Shown here: positions 56,622 through 64,000 of the stretch, piece after piece | How positions within the stretch are numbered: the stretch's first letter is position 1 | Layout of the letters: each line of letters begins with the position of its first letter | Assembly (NCBI RefSeq): GCF_014062315.1 | Contig: NZ_JACGLT010000011.1 | Location: 1-64,000, forward strand | Reading direction: 5' to 3' | DNA length: 64,000 nt | From: Gelidibacter maritimus | GTDB lineage: Bacteria; Bacteroidota; Bacteroidia; Flavobacteriales; Flavobacteriaceae | Translations under genes and position numbers: made by a program | The notes under the pieces: model-generated | Database searches by the model: none | Told to the model about the DNA's origin: nothing | The model's input: the letters and a program-made list of their open reading frames with translations, nothing else

Positions 56622-57038
56622 TTTTTTGCAATTAGTTAAAATTGTAATACGATGTGATTTGAGCTTGCCTTGAGGGAGAGGATGGCACGTTCACAAAATA
56701 CAATAACAATGCTGTTAAAGATTTTAAAATATATGTATCAACGTTTTTTGGGACCTTGATTAATAGCTTGCCAAAAATGGATAAAAGGGTTTTAATAAGC
56801 TAATTTTCGGGTTTTAATGCCAATAAATTAGATAAAGTGATGTGCGTTATTTTTCGAATTTATTGGATATCAGTTGAAAGACCAATTTCTTAGAAAAACG
56901 GCGCAATTGTCGATGAAATGCACTCACGGGTTCAAAGGAAAATAGGGCTTAATTAAAACATTGAATACCATTAATTTAGTAGTATTGTGAAAATGAAATG
57001 TTTATTGGTTATCTTCAATAAAATTAAATAACAGAAAA
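56622..57038. other. Gene-free gap between the histidine kinase and the 67-aa protein gene
   Basis: 417 bases with no credible reading frame, no strong terminator and no exact promoter element. A near-match TAGTATTG (about 56981-56988) lies about 50 bases before the small gene. Nothing else was seen. Confidence 0.6.
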
Positions 57039-57242
57039 ATGAAAAGAACAATCAAAACCATTCTGATGGTTGTAGGAGCTGTTTTGTTGGTATATGGAAT
57101 TTATAAGTTAATTGTACCTGAAGCCTCTATTGGAATTGGTGATTTGAGCATTGACGTTCAAGATAATACTGATGCTTATATGACCATTGGTCTTGGTTTG
57201 GTTGCTATGGCATTGGGATTCCTCGGAGCTAAGAAACCATAA
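57039..57242 (+). CDS. Small two-helix membrane protein
   Basis: 67-aa protein with a positive start (MKRTIK), hydrophobic segments at about 7-27 and 47-63, a short acidic middle (GDLSIDVQDNTDAY) between them and a basic end (GAKKP). The pattern is that of small inner-membrane proteins common in Flavobacteriia, described only as hypothetical. It begins in a good ATG context (aacagaaaaATG) and is alone. Confidence 0.7.
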   Translation: MKRTIKTILMVVGAVLLVYGIYKLIVPEASIGIGDLSIDVQDNTDAYMTIGLGLVAMALGFLGAKKP

Positions 57243-57344
57243 TCAATGCTATTGAGATTTTCATCATGCGAATGGTGAAGCATTTTTTTGAATCTTGTTG
57301 CTTGTGTCAACCTCGTTAATTGCTTTTACAATATCACGTAGATG

Positions 57345-57900
57345 GAGTTATTATCAAAATATTCGTTCCAAACTCTACTGTAATTCCATAAAAACCAAGT
57401 CTGTTTCGATTCTGTTCGACGTTTTGAAGTGTATGTTACGCGTTTAATTCGAGAATTACAATGTCGCACATTCATAAACCGCAAGTTTATCTTAATCCAT
57501 ATTCTTGTTTTACATACTTGAGAGGGCCTTTGTGATGATAGATCAGCCCAAGCATCCGAATAATGGAAATATAGGGGAACATCCATTAGTTTATCTTTAA
57601 TAGTTAAGCATCTGATAAGCGGCTATGTTCTTTAGTTGGTGTGTGCCATAGTTTTAGACGGACGAGAATAGCTCTATTTTTAGAAACATAATCTAAACTA
57701 CTGGTAGGAATGCCACTTTTACCTTTGTAATCTAAATTTTATTTTTCAAATTCGGATTGAAATGACAAATCCATAACTTTATAAAGATGAGGTTCGTCTG
57801 GTGTTAAAGCGTAGGGAATATCACTGAATCCGTCGCATCCTGTGATTAGAAATAGAATGCTCAGATAGTAGAATTGGTTGTTTTTGAGAAGTTGTCGTAT
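57345..57900 (-). pseudogene. Decayed lipoprotein gene
   Basis: Minus-strand relic. At 57900-57739 a frame with a clear lipoprotein signal (YYLSILFLITGCDGFSDIPY) begins with ATA where a start codon is expected and ends early at TAA. A second stretch in another frame (57735 to about 57605, containing SGIPTSSLDYVSKNRAILVR) continues directly after. Further fragments (QTWFLWNYSRVWNEYFDN, about 57405-57350) are in yet another frame. Several frame changes and a lost start mark it as non-functional. The family is not recognised. Confidence 0.5.
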
Positions 57901-58014
57901 TTAAAGTTGATCAAATTGAAAAAGACGAGATGATGCTATTTTAAGCCATTTTAGAACATACAGTTTTTCCGCGACAATAGAGCTTTTGCATCGGAAAAAA
58001 TTTAATTAAAATCT

Positions 58015-58022
58015 TATCTTTG
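58015..58022 (+). promoter_or_regulatory. Candidate -7 element of argS
   Basis: TATCTTTG, exact fit to TAnnTTTG, about 21 bases before the argS ATG. TTTG at 57985-57988 lies 26 bases further upstream, longer than the usual spacing. Confidence 0.55.
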
Positions 58023-58043
58023 CACACTTAAAATAAACAACAA

Positions 58044-59822
58044 ATGAATCTTCAGGAGACCTTATCACATCAAGTTAGAAAAGCAGTAAACGATATTTTT
58101 GGCGCGACCTTAGAGTCGGTTGAACTACAATCCACCCGTAAAGAGTTTGTGGGTGATGTTACCGTCGTTATTTTTCCAATGTTGCGTGTGGTAAAAGGAA
58201 ATCCAGTCCAAATTGGTGAGCAAATTGGTCAATATCTATTGGAAAACATTGATGAGGTAAAATCTTTCAATGTTGTGAAAGGCTTTTTAAACATTGAAAT
58301 TGAGGATGCACATTATCTCAATATTTTTGAAACCATAAAAGATCAGAAATCTTACGGCTTTAAAGCTCCTCAACCAGAAGATAAAGCCATAATGGTGGAA
58401 TATTCATCGCCAAACACCAATAAGCCTTTGCATTTAGGGCATATTAGAAACAACTTATTGGGTTATAGTGTTTCTGAAATATTAAAAGCTTCGGGTAAAA
58501 AAGTATATAAAACGCAAATTATCAATGACCGTGGGATTCATATTTGTAAGAGTATGTTGGCTTGGAAACGCTATGGTAATGGAGCGACACCTGAATCGAC
58601 AGGTTTGAAGGGAGATAAACTTGTTGGTAATTATTATGTGAAATTTGATCAACAATACAAAAAAGAAATTCAGGAGTTAATAGATCAAGGAAAATCGGAG
58701 GAAGAGGCTAAAAAACAGGCGCCAGTGATTGTTGAAGCTCAAGAAATGCTACAGAAATGGGAGGCAGGTGATGCAGAAACCGTAGCGCTTTGGGAAAAAT
58801 TGAACGGCTGGGTTTACAAAGGTTTTGATGAAACCTATGAAAATTTAGGCGTTGATTTTGATAGTTTGTATTACGAAAGCGAAACCTATCTTTTAGGGAA
58901 GGAATTTGTTGCAGAAGGCTTAAAATCAGGTGTCTTTTTTAAAAAAGAAGATGGCTCCGTTTGGTGTGATTTGACTGAAGACGGATTGGATGAAAAAATT
59001 GTGCTGCGTGCTGACGGAACTGCGGTTTATATGACCCAAGATATTGGAACCGCAATTCAGCGGGTTAAAGATTTTCCTGATGTTGGCGGAATGGTATATA
59101 CGGTTGGAAACGAACAGGAATATCATTTTCAAGTGTTGTTTTTAATTATAAAAAAGCTTGGATTTGAATGGGCGAAAAATCTGTTCCATTTAAGTTATGG
59201 GATGGTCGATTTGCCTTCCGGTAAAATGAAAAGTAGAGAAGGCACCGTAGTTGATGCCGATGACTTGATTGTTGAAATGGCACAAACTGCCGAAGAGATT
59301 TCTGAAGAACTGGGCAAGCTGGAAGGGTATTCAGATGCTGAAAAAGATGCACTTTATAAATCCATTGGTTTAGGTGCTTTAAAATATTATATCTTAAAGG
59401 TCGATCCGAGAAAACGTATTCTTTTCGATCCTAAGGAATCCATCGATTTTCAAGGCAATACGGGGCCGTTTATCCAATATACGTACGCCAGAATCCAGTC
59501 CATTTTAAGAAAATCAGATTTAGGAGTTGCCATTGACACGGGGTCCCTTAACCTTCATGAGAAAGAAAAGGAATTGATTAAACAATTATTGTTGTTTCCT
59601 GAAGTTATCCAAAATGCAGCAGAAAATCATAGTCCGGCATTAGTGGCCAACTACACCTATGATTTAGTTAAAGAGTTTAATTCCTTTTATCAGAATGTAT
59701 CCATCCTGGGTGCCGAAAACGATACTGAAAAAGCCTTTCGGGTCGCTTTGTCAAATACCGTTGCGGTGACCATTAAAAATGCATTTGGACTATTGGGTAT
59801 TGATGTGCCTGAACGAATGTAA
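58044..59822 (+). CDS. argS: Arginyl-tRNA synthetase
   Basis: 592-aa class I synthetase. The N-terminal additional domain (1-110) binds the tRNA D-loop. The HIGH motif appears as HLGH in SSPNTNKPLHLGHIRNN (about 123-139). GKMKSREGT (about 394-402) is the KMSKS-like loop. The C-terminal anticodon-binding domain ends in FGLLGIDVPERM. Length is normal. Confidence 0.97.
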   Translation: MNLQETLSHQVRKAVNDIFGATLESVELQSTRKEFVGDVTVVIFPMLRVVKGNPVQIGEQIGQYLLENIDEVKSFNVVKGFLNIEIEDAHYLNIFETIKDQKSYGFKAPQPEDKAIMVEYSSPNTNKPLHLGHIRNNLLGYSVSEILKASGKKVYKTQIINDRGIHICKSMLAWKRYGNGATPESTGLKGDKLVGNYYVKFDQQYKKEIQELIDQGKSEEEAKKQAPVIVEAQEMLQKWEAGDAETVALWEKLNGWVYKGFDETYENLGVDFDSLYYESETYLLGKEFVAEGLKSGVFFKKEDGSVWCDLTEDGLDEKIVLRADGTAVYMTQDIGTAIQRVKDFPDVGGMVYTVGNEQEYHFQVLFLIIKKLGFEWAKNLFHLSYGMVDLPSGKMKSREGTVVDADDLIVEMAQTAEEISEELGKLEGYSDAEKDALYKSIGLGALKYYILKVDPRKRILFDPKESIDFQGNTGPFIQYTYARIQSILRKSDLGVAIDTGSLNLHEKEKELIKQLLLFPEVIQNAAENHSPALVANYTYDLVKEFNSFYQNVSILGAENDTEKAFRVALSNTVAVTIKNAFGLLGIDVPERM

Positions 59823-59978
59823 TTTAGTGGATCTCATATCTTAAATGCAAGGCCATTTAGTAATGAAGGTTGTTCTGATGGCTATCAGAATTAATGAGAT
59901 CCGAAGTTCAAGGCCTGACAAGCTTGACAAGATGATATTTATTAAGCCCTTAGGTTTTATAAATAGACATCAAATATG

Positions 59979-59986
59979 TAAATTTG
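59979..59986 (+). promoter_or_regulatory. Candidate -7 element of ffh
   Basis: TAAATTTG, an exact fit to TAnnTTTG and identical to the rpsD element, 57 bases before the ffh ATG. The expected -33 region is T-rich (GGTTTTA) without a clean TTG. Confidence 0.5.
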
Positions 59987-60043
59987 CAACTGAAAATTTA
60001 ATTCTTGTAGTTTTAAACACTGCAAATAGAAGACTGAAGACAT

Positions 60044-61372
60044 ATGTTTAATAATTTAAGTGAAAAGTTAGATAAAGCCCTACACGTCCTTAAAGGGCAT
60101 GGAAGTATTACGGAAGTCAACGTAGCTGAAACCTTAAAAGAGGTGCGTAGAGCATTGTTGGACGCCGATGTCAACTTTAAGATTGCCAAGGAATTTACCA
60201 ATACGGTTAAGGAAAAAGCATTGGGTCAAAACGTTTTGACCACTTTACAGCCTGGACAGCTGATGGTAAAGTTGGTTAAGGATGAGTTGACTGAACTTAT
60301 GGGCGGTGATGCTGAAGACATCGATCTTTCAGGCAATCCGAGTGTGATTTTGATGTCTGGTTTACAGGGTTCTGGTAAAACGACTTTCTCCGGTAAACTT
60401 GCCAATTATCTTAAAAATAAAAAAACAAAGAAACCTTTATTGGTGGCCTGTGACGTCTATCGTCCGGCTGCGGTTGATCAACTTCATGTGGTTGGAGATC
60501 AAATCAATGTTGAGGTGTATAGTGATAAAGGGAACACAGATCCGGTGGCCATTGCAAATGCTGGTATTGCACATGCAAAAGCAAACGGTCATAATGTGGT
60601 TATTATTGATACCGCTGGACGTTTGGCAGTTGATGAGACGATGATGACGGAGATTTCCAATATCCGCGATGCCATTCAGCCACAGGAAATTTTATTTGTG
60701 GTAGATGCCATGACCGGTCAAGATGCTGTTAATACTGCAAAAGCCTTTAATGATGTCCTAAACTTTGATGGTGTAATCCTTACCAAATTAGATGGTGATA
60801 CCCGTGGTGGTGCGGCCATTTCCATTAAATCAGTAGTGGACAAACCTATCAAGTTTATTGGTACTGGTGAGAAAATGGAAGCCATTGACGTATTCTATCC
60901 ATCACGTATGGCCGATCGTATTTTGGGGATGGGGGATGTTGTGTCTTTGGTTGAGCGTGCCCAGGAGCAGTTTGATGAAGAAGAAGCACGTAAACTTCAA
61001 AAGAAAATTGCTAAAAATCAATTTGGTTTTGATGATTTCTTAAAGCAGATTCAGCAAATTAAGAAAATGGGGAACATGAAAGACCTTATAGGTATGATCC
61101 CTGGTGCCGGAAAAATGATGAAAGATATTGATATTGATGATGATGCCTTTAAGGGTATTGAGGCTATCATCCATTCCATGACACCATTAGAAAGAGCAAA
61201 TCCATCAGTTATAAATGCCAGTAGAAAGAAACGTATTGGAAAAGGTTCTGGAACTTCTGTGCAGGAAGTCAATCAGCTTCTAAAACAATTCAACCAAATG
61301 AGCAAAATGATGAAGATGATGCAGGGCGGTAAAGGGAAAGCGATGATGCAGGCGATGAAGGGAATGAGATAA
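60044..61372 (+). CDS. ffh: Signal recognition particle protein Ffh
   Basis: 442-aa SRP GTPase that guides nascent membrane proteins to SecYEG (secY is in this window). N-domain 1-85, G-domain with G1 GLQGSGKTTFSGKLA (about 105-119), DTAGR, and TKLDGD, then the methionine-rich M-domain, ending in MKMMQGGKGKAMMQAMKGMR, which binds 4.5S RNA and signal sequences. The 4.5S RNA gene was not found in the window. Confidence 0.98.
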   Translation: MFNNLSEKLDKALHVLKGHGSITEVNVAETLKEVRRALLDADVNFKIAKEFTNTVKEKALGQNVLTTLQPGQLMVKLVKDELTELMGGDAEDIDLSGNPSVILMSGLQGSGKTTFSGKLANYLKNKKTKKPLLVACDVYRPAAVDQLHVVGDQINVEVYSDKGNTDPVAIANAGIAHAKANGHNVVIIDTAGRLAVDETMMTEISNIRDAIQPQEILFVVDAMTGQDAVNTAKAFNDVLNFDGVILTKLDGDTRGGAAISIKSVVDKPIKFIGTGEKMEAIDVFYPSRMADRILGMGDVVSLVERAQEQFDEEEARKLQKKIAKNQFGFDDFLKQIQQIKKMGNMKDLIGMIPGAGKMMKDIDIDDDAFKGIEAIIHSMTPLERANPSVINASRKKRIGKGSGTSVQEVNQLLKQFNQMSKMMKMMQGGKGKAMMQAMKGMR

Positions 61373-61478
61373 AATTTCAGTTGACAGGCAGTTACTCTAC
61401 TATTAAACAAAACATACATCTTTAACGTCTCTGCGAGAAAATTATTCGTGTATTCGTGCTTAATTAAACACAAAAAGA

Positions 61479-62354
61479 ATGACAATCCTAGATGGAAAAA
61501 AAATAAGCAATGACATTAAGAATGAAATTGCCGAACAAGTAAAAAAAATGAAAGAAAATGGCGAGAAAGTACCGCATCTCGCCGCAATTATTGTAGGTAA
61601 TGATGGTGCAAGTTTAACCTATGTGGCCAGTAAAGTAAGAGCTTGTGAACGTGTGGGATTTGAATCCACCATGGTGCGCCTTTCCAATACGACAAGTCAA
61701 GTGGAATTATTGGATAAGATCAAAGAATTAAATGAAAACTCGGATATTGATGGCTTTATTATTCAATTGCCATTGCCGAAGCAAATTGATACACAAAAAG
61801 TCCTTTTAGCGGTCAATCCAGATAAGGATGTGGATGGTTTTCATCCGATGAACTTTGGCAAAATGGCTCTTGATATGTCAACATTTATTCCTGCTACGCC
61901 TTTTGGTATCTTAGAATTATTAGACAGATACAATGTTGATACTCAAGGAAAGCATACCGTTGTTATTGGCCGTAGTCATATTGTTGGACGCCCAATGAGT
62001 ATTTTAATGGGAAGGAAAGGGTTTCCTGGCAACTCTACTGTTACTTTAACGCACAGTCATACCAAAAACATCACCCAAATCACATCTCAAGCGGACATTA
62101 TTATTTCAGCTCTCGGAGTGCCAAATTTCCTAAAAGCAGAAATGGTAAAGGATGATGCCGTAATTATTGATGTGGGAATTACCCGTGTTCCTGATGACAC
62201 TACTGAAAAAGGGTATCGTATTACTGGTGATGTTGATTTTGAAAACGTTAGTAAAAAAGCAAGTTTTATAACTCCAGTTCCTGGTGGTGTTGGACCTATG
62301 ACAATTGCCATGTTGTTGAAAAACACGCTTTTGGCGAGAGAACGTCAAATGTAA
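61479..62354 (+). CDS. folD: Methylenetetrahydrofolate dehydrogenase/cyclohydrolase
   Basis: 291-aa bifunctional enzyme of one-carbon folate metabolism, interconverting methylene-, methenyl- and formyl-tetrahydrofolate. Lys in ASLTYVASKVRACERVG, the QLPLPKQID motif, NPDKDVDGFHPMNFGK and the NADP-binding VVIGRSHIVGRPM are present. Confidence 0.97.
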   Translation: MTILDGKKISNDIKNEIAEQVKKMKENGEKVPHLAAIIVGNDGASLTYVASKVRACERVGFESTMVRLSNTTSQVELLDKIKELNENSDIDGFIIQLPLPKQIDTQKVLLAVNPDKDVDGFHPMNFGKMALDMSTFIPATPFGILELLDRYNVDTQGKHTVVIGRSHIVGRPMSILMGRKGFPGNSTVTLTHSHTKNITQITSQADIIISALGVPNFLKAEMVKDDAVIIDVGITRVPDDTTEKGYRITGDVDFENVSKKASFITPVPGGVGPMTIAMLLKNTLLARERQM

Positions 62355-62383
62355 ATCTCCATAAAAAAGAAGAATAGGGCCTT

Positions 62384-63127
62384 ATGCAAATTTCAGTTCT
62401 AACAGTGCCCTTAGCAGTACAACGAGTCGTGATGGGAAGTATAGAACATTGGCTTCCCATTATTTTTGCTTCTTTGGTTGGGTTTGTGACCATACGATAT
62501 GCCAAGAATAATCTGCTCAAAAACGAACAGCATCGTCTTATTCATTTCATAGCCATTGGTATCTCCATTACAGTAATTAGCTTTCATCTTCATAAGGTGA
62601 TATTTGAAGACTATGATCTTCAAAAAGATTTACCTTTATACTTATGTAGCCTGTTGGCAATTTTAATTCCCATATTCACATGGTATCGTAAATTTTGGAT
62701 GTATGAAGTCTTGGTGTTTTGGGTTATTGCTGGCACCTTACAGGCTGTGATCACTCCTGATATTGCATCAGGTTTTCCAACATTCAACTACTTTCGGTAT
62801 TGGGTGGTGCATCTGGGATTGTTATTTGTTATAGGCTACGCAACAATCGTCCTTAGAATGACTCCAAATTTTAAAAGTGTGTTTAAGTCATTTTTTGTTT
62901 TACAACTGTATTTTTTGACAATAATGTTGGTGAACCACCTTTTAAACGCCAATTATTTCTACCTCAGTCAAAAGCCGAAATCAGCATCGTTATTGGATTA
63001 TTTTGGGGAATGGCCGATGTATATCATCGTTGTTCAAGTAATATTATTGCCGTATTTTTTGCTCATCTACGTTCCGTTCTATTTGTACAATAGGGAAAGA
63101 GCAAATAAAATCATTAATAAAAAGTAA
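62384..63127 (+). CDS. TIGR02206/YwaF family membrane protein
   Basis: 247-aa protein with six or seven transmembrane segments. DLPLYLCSLLAILIPIF (about 85-101) and the Trp/His-rich FRYWVVHLGLL region are the family marks. Function is unknown; the members are conserved in Firmicutes and Bacteroidota. It starts 30 bases after folD and is probably co-transcribed. The start at 62384 gives a shorter first loop; a later Met at residue 17 is possible. Confidence 0.85.
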   Translation: MQISVLTVPLAVQRVVMGSIEHWLPIIFASLVGFVTIRYAKNNLLKNEQHRLIHFIAIGISITVISFHLHKVIFEDYDLQKDLPLYLCSLLAILIPIFTWYRKFWMYEVLVFWVIAGTLQAVITPDIASGFPTFNYFRYWVVHLGLLFVIGYATIVLRMTPNFKSVFKSFFVLQLYFLTIMLVNHLLNANYFYLSQKPKSASLLDYFGEWPMYIIVVQVILLPYFLLIYVPFYLYNRERANKIINKK

Positions 63128-63128
63128 C

Positions 63129-63554
63129 TTATTTGGCAAATAATTGATCCATGTCTTTAAAGGCCTTAAACTCTAAAGCATTGCCAGAAGGATCCTTGAA
63201 AAACATCGTAGCTTGTTCTCCAACCTCTCCTTCAAAACGAATGTAAGGCTCAATAATAAATTCAACACCTTGAGTAGTCAGGTGTTTGGCAAAATCTTCA
63301 AAAGATTGCCATGGCAGCACAACGCCGTAATGTGGTACCGGAACATTTTTGCCATCTACACTATTGCTGTGTGATTCTTCTGCTGACTTCGGTTTATAAT
63401 GAATGACCAATTGGTGGCCAAAAAAATTGAAATCCACCCAATGATCAGAACTTCTACCTTCTTCACAGTTTAAAACATCTTTATAAAAAGATCGACATTC
63501 CTCAAGATTATGTACAGGAATGGCAATGTGGAATGGAGATAAGGTTGTAGACAT
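63129..63554 (-). CDS. VOC family (glyoxalase-like) protein
   Basis: 141-aa protein of the vicinal-oxygen-chelate fold, made of two beta-alpha-beta-beta-beta units. [20 protein letters not shown] at the start carries the first metal His, [15 protein letters not shown] the second region, and [16 protein letters not shown] the Glu near the end. These are dioxygenase/glyoxalase-like metal positions; the substrate is unknown. It ends one base past the convergent TIGR02206 gene. Confidence 0.88.
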   Translation of the reverse strand: MSTTLSPFHIAIPVHNLEECRSFYKDVLNCEEGRSSDHWVDFNFFGHQLVIHYKPKSAEESHSNSVDGKNVPVPHYGVVLPWQSFEDFAKHLTTQGVEFIIEPYIRFEGEVGEQATMFFKDPSGNALEFKAFKDMDQLFAK

Positions 63555-63557
63555 GAT

Positions 63558-63743
63558 TTAATTTGTTGGTTCGTCTTTTCTGTACTTCAACATAGAAACA
63601 CCAGCTAAGAAGAAGATGCCTCCTAATATGGATAAAGCCCAGGGACTTAAAGAAGTAAAGTTGTTCCCGAATATTCCCAAGACACCAAGTATTAAGGCAA
63701 TCATTCCGCCAATGGTCAGTATTAATGCTAAGATTCTAATCAT
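63558..63743 (-). CDS. Small two-helix membrane protein next to VOC gene
   Basis: 61-aa protein with two hydrophobic segments (about 5-27 and 36-52), glycine-rich, ending KYRKDEPTN. It starts ATG 63743 and is followed after 3 bases by the VOC gene, so the two form an operon. No family was recognised. Confidence 0.65.
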   Translation of the reverse strand: MIRILALILTIGGMIALILGVLGIFGNNFTSLSPWALSILGGIFFLAGVSMLKYRKDEPTN

Positions 63744-63830
63744 ATATAGTTAATTTAAGATGTTGTATGCTTTTGCCATTATTGTTTGTATGAATGTTTG
63801 GGTTCCTATAAAGCAACCGGTGTTTCAATC

Positions 63831-64000
63831 TCAAGTTCTTTTTTTTCGAGTTGGAGATTTTTCTTCTGCCATCCGTTTTGCCGAATTATCCAAAAGCGCA
63901 TTCAATTCTTTGAATTCTTCTTGCGTTAACTCTCGATAAGTGCCAATAGGCATATCCAATTTAATGTTCATGATCCGAACGCGTTTCAAAGATTCTACCT
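63831..64000 (-). CDS. rluF: 23S rRNA pseudouridine synthase RluF-like, 3' end
   Basis: Partial gene: the last 55 codons run from the window edge to TGA at 63831-63833. The tail reads SLKRVRIMNIKLDMPIGTYR then ELTQEEFKELN, the end pattern of the RsuA/RluF family after the catalytic domain, followed by a basic tail (SPTRKKRT). The catalytic Asp lies outside the window, so the exact target (23S rRNA U2604 for RluF) is inferred. Confidence 0.7.
   Translation of the reverse strand, partial: VESLKRVRIMNIKLDMPIGTYRELTQEEFKELNALLDNSAKRMAEEKSPTRKKRT

Noticed and set aside
57326..57586. Intact 86-codon minus-strand gene
   Set aside because: Neighbouring frames carry coding-like continuations on both sides, so it is better read as a fragment of a decayed gene.

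Overview
The window comes from a chromosome of a member of the Flavobacteriaceae (Bacteroidota), probably marine. The evidence is the AT-rich coding style, the promoter pattern TTG / TAnnTTTG, the gene order rpsL-rpsG-fusA-rpsJ-rplC without tuf, a cysteine-poor L36, and typical flavobacterial neighbours: ftsH beside a LUD-domain gene, an ACBP-psd-cdsA run, and CtlX. No rRNA, tRNA or CRISPR array was seen.

Region 1 (1-7935) is accessory DNA. At the left is an IS91-type element carrying a tyrosine recombinase gene and a HUH/Y2 transposase gene. Next, on the minus strand, is an array of three mobile gene cassettes that behaves like an integron. A tyrosine recombinase gene (6802-7935) is followed in the same direction by cassette A (exported lipoprotein), cassette B (PHP-ABC ATPase plus a small acidic protein, a candidate defence pair) and cassette C (exported lipoprotein). 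Cassettes are bounded by attC-like imperfect hairpins. Two of the three full sites are exactly 137 bp. The outer arms match by cassette: the 3' box of each cassette is the reverse complement of that same cassette's 5' end. The recombinase lacks the insertion that defines IntI and carries an extra N-terminal region, so this looks like an integron-like system outside the classical IntI family. It is the main discovery candidate here.

Region 2 (8118-19150) holds housekeeping and hypothetical genes: PaiB-like FMN protein, DUF1569, radC, a polysaccharide-deacetylase-like gene overlapping yjjG, a coiled-coil exported protein, rarA, a rhomboid protease, rlmB and an Omp85-type outer-membrane protein.

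Region 3 (19273-37095) is the str-S10-spc-alpha ribosomal supercluster, all on the plus strand. It runs rpsL, rpsG, fusA, rpsJ, rplC-D-W-B, rpsS, rplV, rpsC, rplP, rpmC, rpsQ, rplN, rplX, rplE, rpsN, rpsH, rplF, rplR, rpsE, rpmD, rplO, secY, infA, rpmJ, rpsM, rpsK, rpsD, rpoA, rplQ. A strong promoter precedes rpsL. Terminator-like hairpins break the cluster at rpsJ/rplC and at rpsK/rpsD, and the second is followed by a new promoter.

Region 4 (37201-64000) is mostly core metabolism and cell maintenance. It includes carA, eno, gltA, two guanidine-modifying enzymes, the phospholipid genes psd and cdsA with ACBP, ftsH, rsfS, birA, pyrE, a Nudix hydrolase, an M14 peptidase, a TPR-histidine kinase, argS, ffh, folD, a TIGR02206 membrane protein, a VOC protein and the 3' end of an rluF-like gene. 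A decayed lipoprotein gene lies at 57.3-57.9 kb.
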